A DNA stretch of 6,861 nucleotides from an uncultured Phycisphaerales bacterium (GCA_937901265.1 CALCHA010000656.1:1-6861), one strand, 5' to 3'; shown: positions 1 to 6,397, counted from the first letter of the stretch. Numbers and translations: made by a program. Notes: generated from the letters alone by a model not told the origin.

Positions 1-4
1 GTAT

Positions 5-238
5 TCAGGAGCGACAAGAGGAGCCTAACGTGAGCATCTGGTGCGCGGGATCGATGGCCCCGCCGGTGGGCCAGGCGGCCACGAGATACGCCTGAAACGG
101 GTGCTCGGGGTAATCCTGCATCGGCAGGTAGGGGAGCAACCAGACAGGCGCGGCGATGGCGATCATCAGCCCCGCGAGCGTGACCTCGGCCCACCCGATT
201 CGCCGCAGCCATGAAGGCACACCCGGGGGCACACCCAT
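5..238 (-). CDS. N-terminal part of a multi-pass membrane protein, apparently truncated
   Basis: This 77-codon frame starts with ATG at 238, 9 bp after the cls stop. A GAGGT Shine-Dalgarno overlaps that stop codon (TGA-GGT) 6 nt ahead of the ATG, so translational coupling with cls is likely. Residues 1-16 are a short cytoplasmic-like leader. Residues 17-37 form a hydrophobic helix (AEVTLAGLMIAIAAPVWLLP). It is followed by LPMQDYPEHPFQAYLV, which resembles the first outer loop (D-Y/L-P-x-H) of large multi-pass, GT-C-like membrane proteins. Such proteins run to several hundred residues. Here a TGA at 5-7 ends the frame, and the last ten residues (MLTLGSSCRS) do not look like the family. Another frame is still open to the window edge, so a frameshift, a sequencing error near a contig end, or a decayed gene are all possible. 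The N-terminus being coding is fairly secure; the function is inference. Confidence 0.55.
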   Translation of the reverse strand: MGVPPGVPSWLRRIGWAEVTLAGLMIAIAAPVWLLPYLPMQDYPEHPFQAYLVAAWPTGGAIDPAHQMLTLGSSCRS

Positions 239-247
239 CGATCGACC

Positions 248-1699
248 TCACTGGATAGGGGAAAAGAGCCGTGCGACCTGGACCGCCGCGCGAAACGCCA
301 CGTTGCGCCGCCCGCGCGCCCCGAGGTCGTCCCGGCCGGCGCGGCGACAGTGGGCGAAGTCCGCTTCGAGCATCGCCGCCACGTCGGCGGCAAAGGCCGG
401 CTGCGCCACCAGAACGGTGATTTCAAAATTCAAACGCATCGAGCGGTTGTCCAGGTTCGCGGTGCCGACCGCCGCCAGATCATCATCCACGAGGAAGACC
501 TTCTGGTGAAGGAAGCCGGCTTCGTAGCGGTAGAATTTGACGCCGACCGATTCCCCGCTGGCCAGATAGGAAAAGCTGGAAAGATAGACCAGCAGGTGAT
601 CGGGACGGGCGGGCAGCATGATGCGGACATCGACGCCGCGCAGGGCTGCCAGCTGCAGGGCATCGTAGACCGTCTCATCAGGCACAAAGTAGGGGCTGGT
701 GATCCACACGCGCTTTCGTGCGGCCGAGATGGCCGCGAGGAGCATGAGGCTGCACACGCTCAACGCCACCGCGGGACCCGTCGAGATGACGATGGCCTTG
801 CCCTCGTCCGGCGGCGCGGGCTCCGCCGGCAGAACCTCCAGCAGCGGCAGGATTTCCCCCGTGGCCCAGTGCCAGTCCTGCACGAAGGACCAGTGAACCC
901 CCGCCACCGTCGGCCCCGCCAGTTCGATGTGCGTGTCGCGCCACGGGCCAAATCGCTTGCTCTGCCCCAGGTACTCCACCCCCACGTTGTGCCCGCCGAC
1001 AAAGGCCCGGCGGCCATCCACGACGACGATTTTGCGGTGGTTGCGAAAGTTGATCTGAAAGGGGTTCAGCCAGCCGCGGCGGGTGTTGAAGGGCTTTGCG
1101 TGAACGCCGGCCGTGCGCAGGCTGGTGAGGTAGTGTTTGGGCAGGAAAAGCGAGCCGATTTCATCAAAGAGGAAATAGACCGTGACGCCCTGTTTCGCTT
1201 TGGCGATGAGGCGGGCCTGAAGCTCCTGGCCGAGGGCATCGTTGCGGACGATGAAGAACTGGACGCAGATGAAGGTGGTGGCTTGGTCGATGGCGTCGAA
1301 GATGGCGCGGAACGTCGCGGCGCCGTCGATGAGAAGCCGCGCGTGGTTGCCACGGGTGAAGGGGAACAGGGCCAGACTCTCAAATACCCCAAACCTCCCA
1401 GAGTCCCCTTCAAGTAGTGCACGATCGCCGCTCATGTGTTGGCGGACCTTTTCGGCGAGGTGGTCAATATCGCGCCGGCCGCGGCGTTTGGCTTCGATGT
1501 AGCCATGGAACTTCTGGCGGCCGAAGACCAGATAGAGGATGACCGAGACGTAAGGGAAGAAAATCAGCGAGAGTGCCCAGGCGATGGCCCCCTGGCTGGT
1601 GCGGGTGCGGAGGATGGCGTGGATCGCAAAAATCAGCCCCAGCAGGTGCAGCAGGGGCACCACGGTCCCGAAAATCCACAGCACCTCGGTGTTTGTCAT
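248..1699 (-). CDS. cls: Cardiolipin synthase (ClsA-type, phospholipase D superfamily)
   Basis: A 483-residue inner-membrane enzyme that makes cardiolipin from two phosphatidylglycerols, releasing glycerol. Residues 5-29 and 37-59 are two membrane helices forming the N-terminal PLDc_N domain. Two PLD catalytic HKD motifs follow: H221-x-K223-x4-D228 (HRKIVVVD, then GGHN) and H398-x-K400-x4-D405 (HQKVFLVD, then GTANLDNRS). ITSPYFVPDE at 333-342 is another strong family signature. The length matches bacterial ClsA (just under 490 residues) and both active-site motifs are intact, so the enzyme should be functional. The reading frame stays open far upstream, but the ATG at 1699 places the first helix as in the family, and the upstream extension has no membrane or PLD features. 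No Shine-Dalgarno is visible before this ATG. It is probably co-transcribed with the membrane-protein frame 9 bp downstream. Confidence 0.95.
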   Translation of the reverse strand: MTNTEVLWIFGTVVPLLHLLGLIFAIHAILRTRTSQGAIAWALSLIFFPYVSVILYLVFGRQKFHGYIEAKRRGRRDIDHLAEKVRQHMSGDRALLEGDSGRFGVFESLALFPFTRGNHARLLIDGAATFRAIFDAIDQATTFICVQFFIVRNDALGQELQARLIAKAKQGVTVYFLFDEIGSLFLPKHYLTSLRTAGVHAKPFNTRRGWLNPFQINFRNHRKIVVVDGRRAFVGGHNVGVEYLGQSKRFGPWRDTHIELAGPTVAGVHWSFVQDWHWATGEILPLLEVLPAEPAPPDEGKAIVISTGPAVALSVCSLMLLAAISAARKRVWITSPYFVPDETVYDALQLAALRGVDVRIMLPARPDHLLVYLSSFSYLASGESVGVKFYRYEAGFLHQKVFLVDDDLAAVGTANLDNRSMRLNFEITVLVAQPAFAADVAAMLEADFAHCRRAGRDDLGARGRRNVAFRAAVQVARLFSPIQ

Positions 1700-1705
1700 G
1701 GGGGC

Positions 1706-1711
1706 ATGATA
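1706..1711 (-). promoter_or_regulatory. Possible -10 element for cls
   Basis: On the minus strand this reads TATCAT, five of six matches to the sigma-70 -10 consensus, ending 6 nt before the cls ATG. Transcription starting at the usual distance would begin at or next to the start codon, giving a leaderless or nearly leaderless mRNA. That would fit the missing Shine-Dalgarno. No convincing -35 box is visible at 17 bp, so the call is weak. Confidence 0.2.
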
Positions 1712-1827
1712 CCGCGGCGCGCGGAGGGTGGGCACTGGGAATCGCCGCCACGTATCCGTAGCTTTACGCAGCCGTTGCAGAGCTTGCCGGGGGTCATCGG
1801 GTGCGGACGAAATCCCGCAGAGATCCT

Positions 1828-1853
1828 TTGCATTCTTAAAAGGTGGTGATAAT
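1828..1853 (+). promoter_or_regulatory. Candidate promoter for the PEP-CTERM gene
   Basis: This AT-rich island in otherwise GC-rich divergent intergenic DNA has TTGCAT (1828-1833) as a possible -35. GATAAT (1848-1853) is a possible -10, five of six matches. The spacing is only 14 bp; shifting the -10 to TAATCT (1850-1855) gives 16 bp. AAAAG and CTTTT (1838-1842, 1854-1858) form an inverted repeat around the -10. An 8-bp palindrome, TTACGTAA, sits at 1857-1864 near the expected transcription start and could bind a regulator. The location is sensible, but the exact boxes are uncertain. Confidence 0.35.
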
Positions 1854-1909
1854 CTTTTACGTAACAGCTTTCCCTCATCCCTGTCCATTCTTCCATGACG
1901 GAGAACATT

Positions 1910-4054
1910 ATGTCCTTGTCGCTCGCAGGCGCCCCTCGTCGCCTTGCCCCCCGCCTTGCGATGCTTGCCCTCCTGGGCTGCATCGTCCCGTCCGCGTTCG
2001 CAGCCACCGGAAGCTGGCTCGGCACCACGGACAGCACCTGGGCCAACGCTGCCAATTGGTCCGCGGCCCCCGCCCCGGGCGATGGCGACACGGCGACATT
2101 CAACGCGCCATCGACGAACACGACGATCGACCTGGGGTCGGGGATCACCGTGGGCGCGGTGGTTTTTGATACCGCCGCCGTGCCAATCTATACCGTTGGC
2201 GCCGGTGCTGCGGGGAATCAGACGCTGACGTTGTCCAACGCAGGCAGTGTAACCGTCAACGCCACTGTCACCGCCGGCCAGCTGTTCAATGCCGGGCTCG
2301 TCCTTGGCACGGACGGCTCGACGCAAACTTTCACGGTAACCAATAGCGTTGCGGCCGGCGGGCCGTTGCTTACGCTTGCAGGCCCTATCAGCGGCTCCAA
2401 CGGCTCGGGGATTAAGACCTTGGCGATCGCCGGGACGGGGAATACCAGCATCGGCGGTGCCATCAGCAATGACGCGACGGGCACCGTTGCCCTGACCAAG
2501 GCCGGTGCGGGCACGTTGACCCTTTCAGGCATCAATATTTACAGCGGCACGACGACAGAGTCTGCCGGTCTGATGCTCGTGACTGGCGCGCTGGGTACTT
2601 CCGCCAACCGCATCGTCGCATTTACGCAAGCCGCCTCAGCAAGCACGCTCACGATCAGTGGCGGGGCTTTGTATGGGACGACGTTCACCAACAACAACAA
2701 CGGCACTGCCATTAACCTCACCAACAATGGCACGATGAACTTTACGGGCAATGTCACGCTGGGGGCGAACAACGGCAGCACCAATCACTTGCTCTCGCTG
2801 GCGAGCGGAACATTTACGGCCCTCGGCTTGCTTATCGGACGCAATGGCAACAACCTCGGCACTGCGGTCATAACGAGTGGCGGGTCGACCACCGTTGGTG
2901 CGTATGTCAATGGTGCCACTGTGAACCTGACAACCCTCACGCTCGGTCTGAGCAATAGCACCAACTCCAGTCCCAACTTCCGCCAGGACAGCGGCACGAC
3001 CACTGTGAGCGGGACCACCTCCATCAATGTTGGGGGGAACGCGAATAACCGCATCAGTATCATGGACATCAACGGCGGAACTTTTTCCAGCGGTGCGATC
3101 CAGATTGGCGGCGGTTTCGCTACCTCGTTTGGCGAGCTCCTGACACGCAATAGCGGCGTCGTTACTGCCGGGACAATCACCATGGGCGGTGCCACCCAGA
3201 CTTCCAATAGCAACTACCTGGAAATGGTTGGCGGCACCGTCTATGTGGGCGGAGGCGGCATCGTGGCCGGCATCGGCAATACCGTCACCAACAATATCAA
3301 CATCGGCTTGGCGACGGCCACCACAACTCCCACCCTTGGTGCAGCAGCCGATTGGTCCTCGTCCATGAACATCACTTTGACGAATAACAGTACAGCCCTC
3401 GCCCCGACGATCAAGGCCGCTGACGCTTCCAACGTCGCCCACAATATCACCCTCAGCGGCAACACTTCCGGGGCCGGCGGACTCTCCAAAACCGGCGGCG
3501 GCATCCTCACCCTCAACGGCACCAATGCCTTTGCCGGCGGAACCACCGTTTCCGCGGGCACGCTGCTCGTCGGCGACGCGTCCCACACCGCCGCCACCCT
3601 TGGTGCGGTTGCTGTCAATGGCGGCACCTTCGGCGGCTACGGAACGGTCGGGGCACTGGCCATCAATCTCGGCGGCACCCTCTCCCCCGGTGGCTCGATC
3701 GGCACCCTCAACGCTGGCACCACCACCCTCGCCGGCAATTACCTCGCCGAAATCGACGCCACCAGCAGCGACCTTCTGGCGGTCACCGGCGATCTGTCGC
3801 TGGGCGGAACCCTGACCATTTCCGACCTCACCGGCGGGGCTGGTTCTTATGCCCCCAGCTACACCCTTGCCACGTACACCGGCCAGCTCAGCGGTTCGTT
3901 TGCCTCGATCTCCGGCCAACCCGCCGGTTATACCCTCGACACCAGCACGGCCGGTCAGGTGCGGCTCGTCTCCTCCGCCCCCGTGCCCGAGCCCGCCTCG
4001 CTGGGCATCCTCGCTCTCGGGGCAGCGGCGATGCTCACCCGGCGACGCAAGTAA
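1910..4054 (+). CDS. Exported PEP-CTERM protein with autotransporter-associated beta-strand repeats
   Basis: A 714-residue secreted, probably surface-anchored protein. I chose ATG 1910 over ATG 1895 because CGGAG lies 6 nt upstream of it. Residues 1-31 are a Sec signal peptide (R10, R11, R15, then a hydrophobic core, cleavage after AFA). The mature part is rich in G, T, N and S and nearly free of charge and of cysteine, as in beta-helix/beta-solenoid passengers. Autotransporter-associated repeats (PATR type) occur at about 194-224 (LTKAGAGTLTLSG) and 524-557 (LSKTGGGILTLNGTN). Between them, degenerate GG-T-F/V rungs recur. Residues 570-600 (NGGTFGGYGTVGALAINLGG, then LSPGGSIGTLNAG) match the end of such passengers. 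The C-terminus is a PEP-CTERM signal: VPEP (692-695), a hydrophobic helix (697-709) and RRRK. In the family, exosortase cleaves near PEP and directs the protein to the surface. There is no autotransporter barrel. Ligand and biological role are unknown. It ends at a strong terminator, so is likely monocistronic. Confidence 0.9.
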   Translation: MSLSLAGAPRRLAPRLAMLALLGCIVPSAFAATGSWLGTTDSTWANAANWSAAPAPGDGDTATFNAPSTNTTIDLGSGITVGAVVFDTAAVPIYTVGAGAAGNQTLTLSNAGSVTVNATVTAGQLFNAGLVLGTDGSTQTFTVTNSVAAGGPLLTLAGPISGSNGSGIKTLAIAGTGNTSIGGAISNDATGTVALTKAGAGTLTLSGINIYSGTTTESAGLMLVTGALGTSANRIVAFTQAASASTLTISGGALYGTTFTNNNNGTAINLTNNGTMNFTGNVTLGANNGSTNHLLSLASGTFTALGLLIGRNGNNLGTAVITSGGSTTVGAYVNGATVNLTTLTLGLSNSTNSSPNFRQDSGTTTVSGTTSINVGGNANNRISIMDINGGTFSSGAIQIGGGFATSFGELLTRNSGVVTAGTITMGGATQTSNSNYLEMVGGTVYVGGGGIVAGIGNTVTNNINIGLATATTTPTLGAAADWSSSMNITLTNNSTALAPTIKAADASNVAHNITLSGNTSGAGGLSKTGGGILTLNGTNAFAGGTTVSAGTLLVGDASHTAATLGAVAVNGGTFGGYGTVGALAINLGGTLSPGGSIGTLNAGTTTLAGNYLAEIDATSSDLLAVTGDLSLGGTLTISDLTGGAGSYAPSYTLATYTGQLSGSFASISGQPAGYTLDTSTAGQVRLVSSAPVPEPASLGILALGAAAMLTRRRK
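2990..3307 (+). repeat. Degenerate 26-28-residue beta-rung repeats in the PEP-CTERM protein
   Basis: Four units begin near residues 361 (SGTTTVSGTTSINVGG), 389 (GGTFSSGAIQIGGG), 415 (SGVVTAGTITMGG) and 441 (GGTVYVGGGGIVAG). Each has the pattern G-T/V, a short polar stretch, then a hydrophobic strand ending in glycines. A related unit lies near 299 (SGTFTALGLLIGRNG). The spacing of 26-28 residues would suit successive coils of a right-handed beta-helix. The DNA copies have diverged, so this is a protein-level repeat and not a recent tandem duplication. Confidence 0.5.
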
Positions 4055-4076
4055 TCGCCCCTTGTCTGTCCTTCCT

Positions 4077-4114
4077 GAAGCCCGGAGACCCCTTCTCCGG
4101 GTTTCTTCATTTTT
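4077..4114 (+). terminator. Intrinsic terminator of the PEP-CTERM gene
   Basis: Twenty-three bases after the stop codon, CCCGGAGA (4081-4088) pairs perfectly with TCTCCGGG (4094-4101) around a 5-nt loop. The stem extends by three Watson-Crick pairs and one wobble to 4077 and 4105. TTCATTTTT (4106-4114) provides an interrupted U-tract. On the opposite strand the hairpin is not followed by a U-run, so efficient termination of the converging glycosyltransferase transcript here is doubtful. Confidence 0.85.
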
Positions 4115-4120
4115 GCGGCT

Positions 4121-6130
4121 TCAAGGGGCGGTCGCTGTGGCAGGTGCCGTCGCGGGGGTGGGGGCTGTGGCAGGCGTGGAGGTGGGGCCCGTCGCCGGGG
4201 TGGGGCGCGTCGCCGGGACCATTTCGATCACCACCGGCTGCTCGCGGCCCATGAGCGTCACGATCGCGCCGCTGAGCGAAAAACGCGAGACTTCCTGCGT
4301 GTGAAAGGGCGAGGCGGGGCTTTTGAGTGCTGCCGCGATCGCGGGTTCGACCCCCGGATCGGCGTAGCCATCGTCGGCCCACAGCGCCCCCGGTTCCGCC
4401 GTGATGACCACGATGGCGTCATCGGTGGTGCTCTGGGCAAAGGCCAGAGCGGCCGCGGCGGCGGCGGCGGGGGTGATGGTGCTCTTCCAGCGGGGCATGT
4501 CCAGCAGGCGAGGGTTGCCCTCTTTTTCCAGGAAGGTCCATTCCACGACCGGCCATGCGGTGGGAGCGAAGATGGCGACGCGTCGCCCCGCCGGGAGTTC
4601 GGCAAGATAGGCATCGGTGGCTTCAAGCAGCGTGCCGCGACGGGGATATTGCGCCAGCTCGTCGTGGCCCAGCGGATGACCCTTGATGGTCGGTGCAGCC
4701 CAGGCCGAAAGGCCGACGCAGAGCACCCCGCCCGCCACGACGCCGGCATGTTGCCGCCGCCGTTCCAGCGCCGCCGCAATCGCCGCGGCCCCCAGCCCCG
4801 AGAGCACCCACATCGCCGGCACAAACGTATGGAGGTAGCGCCCCTGCTTGTTGGGATGCGCCAGCGCGAGCGCCATGCCCACCAGCAGCGCCAGCAGCAC
4901 CGCCCTCGCCGCGATCGACCGCCGCACCGTCGCCGCCGCCCCCACCATTGCCAGCAGCACCGCCACGACCAACTGCGGCCACCCCAGGGCGTACTGGTCA
5001 GCGAGGCAGCGCGCGTAATAAGCCACCCCGGAAAGGCCCGGATAGCGGGCATCACCGGCGTTGTCGGTGCCCACGAAAAAGAGGATCGTCCACAAACGCG
5101 CCGGCAGCATCAGCCAGAGCAACAGCGGCAAGCCATGCCATGCCCACAGCCCGCGCACCCATGCGGGCAGCGCGCGGTAGCGCGCTTGGCCGAGGATCGA
5201 CAGATCCAGCACGATCTCCGCCGCCACGAACCAGACGGCGGCCGTCAGAACGTTCCGCGGCGGGGAGAGCGACACGCCATAGACCGCGAAGGGGCCATGG
5301 TGGGCGATGGCGAAGGTGGCGACGACCAGCAGCGCGGCGATCCACAGCAGCGGCCGCCAGATCAGGAGCCGGGCGATCGCCGCCCCGCGCCTCCGCAGCA
5401 GCTCGATCACCGCCCGGCGGACCGACCCGTCGAGCGCCAGCTCCACGGTCAGCGCGATGACCGTGAGCAGCCAGTAGTTGTACTTTTCCAGAAACAGCAG
5501 CGTGAGGGTGATGCCAAGCCAGCGCATGCGCGACGCGTCGGCCTGCTCGCGCGCCCGGCCATAGGCGTAGAGCGTCGCCATCGTGAGGCCGGCGCCGAGG
5601 CTTTCGAGCATGGTGTCGGTGGCATAAAAGCGATGGGCGGGGCTGGAGACCAGGAAGATCATCGCCGCGATGCCTCCCACCCAGCCGATGAACCCCGGCC
5701 CCAGTTGCCGCCATGCCACCCGACAGGCCAGCGCCGCCCCGCAGACCAGCATCAGCATCCAGCCGAGGATGCTTGGCAAGGCGACCACCTGGTAGTGGGG
5801 TCCGGCAACCAGCGCGGCGGCGGCCCCCAGGAGCGATTGCAGCGGGGGGTAGAGCTTGGGTTTGAGCAGCGCGGAAAAGAAGGTGCTGAGGTCGCCGGCG
5901 GTGAGGGCGGTCGCCAGTTTGCACGCGGCCAGCGTGTGGACGCCGCGGTCATGCATGGGCCAGACCCAGCGGGTGCGTTCGATCGGGAGGAACGCGCCGT
6001 AAAGGCCCAGCGACATGGCGAGGGAGAAGAGCAGGAGAATGCTGCGCGGCGACACCTTGCGCGGCGCCCGCGGCGCGAGGGATGGCGCGGAGGAGGGCCG
6101 CCTTGCTGATGAACCTGTTCGCCGCGCCAA
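4121..6130 (-). CDS. Membrane glycosyltransferase, GT39/PMT-like (GT-C fold)
   Basis: From TTG 6130 the product has 669 residues. About 11-12 membrane helices span 29-480 (for example 29-49, 113-137, 147-163, 205-230, 259-277, 294-312, 330-354, 383-400, 408-426, 436-455 and 463-480). The first outer loop holds HDRGVHTLAACKLA (D61), where GT-C enzymes carry a catalytic acidic residue. Other family-like stretches are YPPLQSLLGAA (94-104), FYATDTMLESLGA (168-180), FLEKYNYW (213-220) and HPNKQGRYLHTFVPA (425-439). Such enzymes move a sugar from a polyprenyl-phosphate donor to protein, lipid or glycan on the outer membrane face; donor and acceptor cannot be told here. Residues 481-640 form a soluble, probably extracytoplasmic domain, then a P/T/A tail. 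The TTG start is chosen for AAGGAG (6139-6144) 8 nt upstream. GTG 6055 and ATG 6190 are in-frame alternatives. The frame stays open to 6385, but that part crosses a terminator and looks non-coding. Confidence 0.8.
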   Translation of the reverse strand: MARRTGSSARRPSSAPSLAPRAPRKVSPRSILLLFSLAMSLGLYGAFLPIERTRWVWPMHDRGVHTLAACKLATALTAGDLSTFFSALLKPKLYPPLQSLLGAAAALVAGPHYQVVALPSILGWMLMLVCGAALACRVAWRQLGPGFIGWVGGIAAMIFLVSSPAHRFYATDTMLESLGAGLTMATLYAYGRAREQADASRMRWLGITLTLLFLEKYNYWLLTVIALTVELALDGSVRRAVIELLRRRGAAIARLLIWRPLLWIAALLVVATFAIAHHGPFAVYGVSLSPPRNVLTAAVWFVAAEIVLDLSILGQARYRALPAWVRGLWAWHGLPLLLWLMLPARLWTILFFVGTDNAGDARYPGLSGVAYYARCLADQYALGWPQLVVAVLLAMVGAAATVRRSIAARAVLLALLVGMALALAHPNKQGRYLHTFVPAMWVLSGLGAAAIAAALERRRQHAGVVAGGVLCVGLSAWAAPTIKGHPLGHDELAQYPRRGTLLEATDAYLAELPAGRRVAIFAPTAWPVVEWTFLEKEGNPRLLDMPRWKSTITPAAAAAAALAFAQSTTDDAIVVITAEPGALWADDGYADPGVEPAIAAALKSPASPFHTQEVSRFSLSGAIVTLMGREQPVVIEMVPATRPTPATGPTSTPATAPTPATAPATATAP
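4124..4213 (-). repeat. P/T/A-rich low-complexity tail of the glycosyltransferase
   Basis: The last 30 residues (640-669) are almost only Pro, Thr and Ala, in loose repeats of the type ATxPTPATGPT and TPATAPTP. The DNA consists of imperfect GC-rich units of about 18-24 bp (for example GTCGCCGGGGTGGGGC at 4191-4206, with a further partial copy after it). Such stretches can expand or contract by slippage. The tail resembles a flexible linker, and its threonines could be sugar acceptors, which is speculation. Confidence 0.6.
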
Positions 6131-6138
6131 GCGCCCCG

Positions 6139-6144
6139 CTCCTT
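6139..6144 (-). promoter_or_regulatory. Shine-Dalgarno deciding the TTG start of the glycosyltransferase
   Basis: AAGGAG on the minus strand, with an 8-nt spacer to TTG at 6130-6128. It begins one base after the U-tract of the terminator hairpin at 6146-6183, so hairpin and ribosome site are directly juxtaposed. The alternatives (GTG 6055, ATG 6015) lack a comparable site. Confidence 0.6.
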
Positions 6145-6145
6145 G

Positions 6146-6183
6146 AAAAAAAAGCCGGCCGCGGACACTGTTCCGCGGCCGGC
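6146..6183 (-). terminator. Strong intrinsic terminator/attenuator upstream of the glycosyltransferase
   Basis: On the minus strand a perfect 12-bp GC-rich stem (GCCGGCCGCGGA arm at 6172-6183, complementary arm at 6154-6165) closes a 6-nt loop and is followed by eight uninterrupted U residues (6146-6153). This is a textbook rho-independent terminator for leftward transcription. It could end the transcript of the small membrane-protein gene, whose stop codon lies about 215 nt upstream. It could also act as an attenuator for the glycosyltransferase, whose Shine-Dalgarno follows at once. Confidence 0.9.
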
Positions 6184-6226
6184 GCTGCATTCCGTCGCTC
6201 GTCCGGCGCGCCCGCGCCGCGCCGGC

Positions 6227-6256
6227 AGTATAGCCCCTGTCGGCGGACCACGTCGA
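6227..6256 (-). promoter_or_regulatory. Candidate promoter ahead of the 6146-6183 hairpin
   Basis: On the minus strand TCGACG (6251-6256; four of six matches to the -35 consensus) and TATACT (6227-6232; five of six matches to the -10) are separated by 18 bp. Transcription would start near 6220, about 75 nt before the end of the terminator U-tract. This is the best promoter-like pair in the 267-bp gap upstream of the glycosyltransferase. It rests on consensus matching alone, and planctomycete promoters are poorly characterised. Confidence 0.35.
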
Positions 6257-6397
6257 TACGTGCCTGGAAAGTGGGCGCCAGTTCCGCGCGGCCGCGGGGA
6301 GGCCAATCCTGTCACCTTTTGCCGTCTTTGCCATGTCCCCCTGCGCCGGTCCCGATCCTCGCCATTGCCGCCCCTCTCCCCCCAATACAACCGCCGG

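Larger units (their letters stand above)
6131..6397 (-). other. Non-coding leader region between the small membrane gene and the glycosyltransferase
   Basis: No convincing gene is visible in this gap. The minus-strand frame of the glycosyltransferase stays open through it, with ATGs at 6334 and 6190, but its translation is arginine-rich and featureless and passes through the terminator stem. The gap holds a candidate promoter (6227-6256), a perfect terminator hairpin (6146-6183) and a Shine-Dalgarno (6139-6144). It is best read as a 3' untranslated region plus a regulatory leader. Confidence 0.5.

Noticed and set aside
350..1417. Long plus-strand open frame (355 codons) opposite cls
   Set aside because: Complement of a well-identified cardiolipin synthase; its translation matches nothing and is a high-GC antisense shadow.
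1700..2326. Upstream extension of the cls frame on the minus strand, giving a 692-residue product
   Set aside because: The extension overlaps the start and signal peptide of the PEP-CTERM gene, has no PLD or membrane features, and the family N-terminus fits the ATG at 1699.
2690..2701. (AAC)4 microsatellite in the PEP-CTERM gene as a phase-variation site
   Set aside because: A trinucleotide repeat changes only the number of Asn residues and cannot shift the frame; four copies are few.
2636..3919. Long minus-strand open frame (427 codons) inside the PEP-CTERM gene
   Set aside because: Antisense of a G/T/A/N-rich repeat protein; composition reflects the complementary codons and no independent start signal is evident.
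4301..6109. 602-codon plus-strand open frame opposite the glycosyltransferase
   Set aside because: Very rich in Arg, Gln, His, Gly and Pro, as expected from the complement of a hydrophobic membrane protein in GC-rich DNA.
6286..6339. Possible short leader peptides in the gap upstream of the glycosyltransferase
   Set aside because: Short ATG frames exist, but none shows a regulatory codon run or a clear Shine-Dalgarno, so they are indistinguishable from chance.
6131..6385. N-terminal extension of the glycosyltransferase to ATG 6385
   Set aside because: It would place a perfect terminator stem and U8 tract inside the coding region and adds a featureless arginine-rich segment; the TTG at 6130 has a good Shine-Dalgarno.
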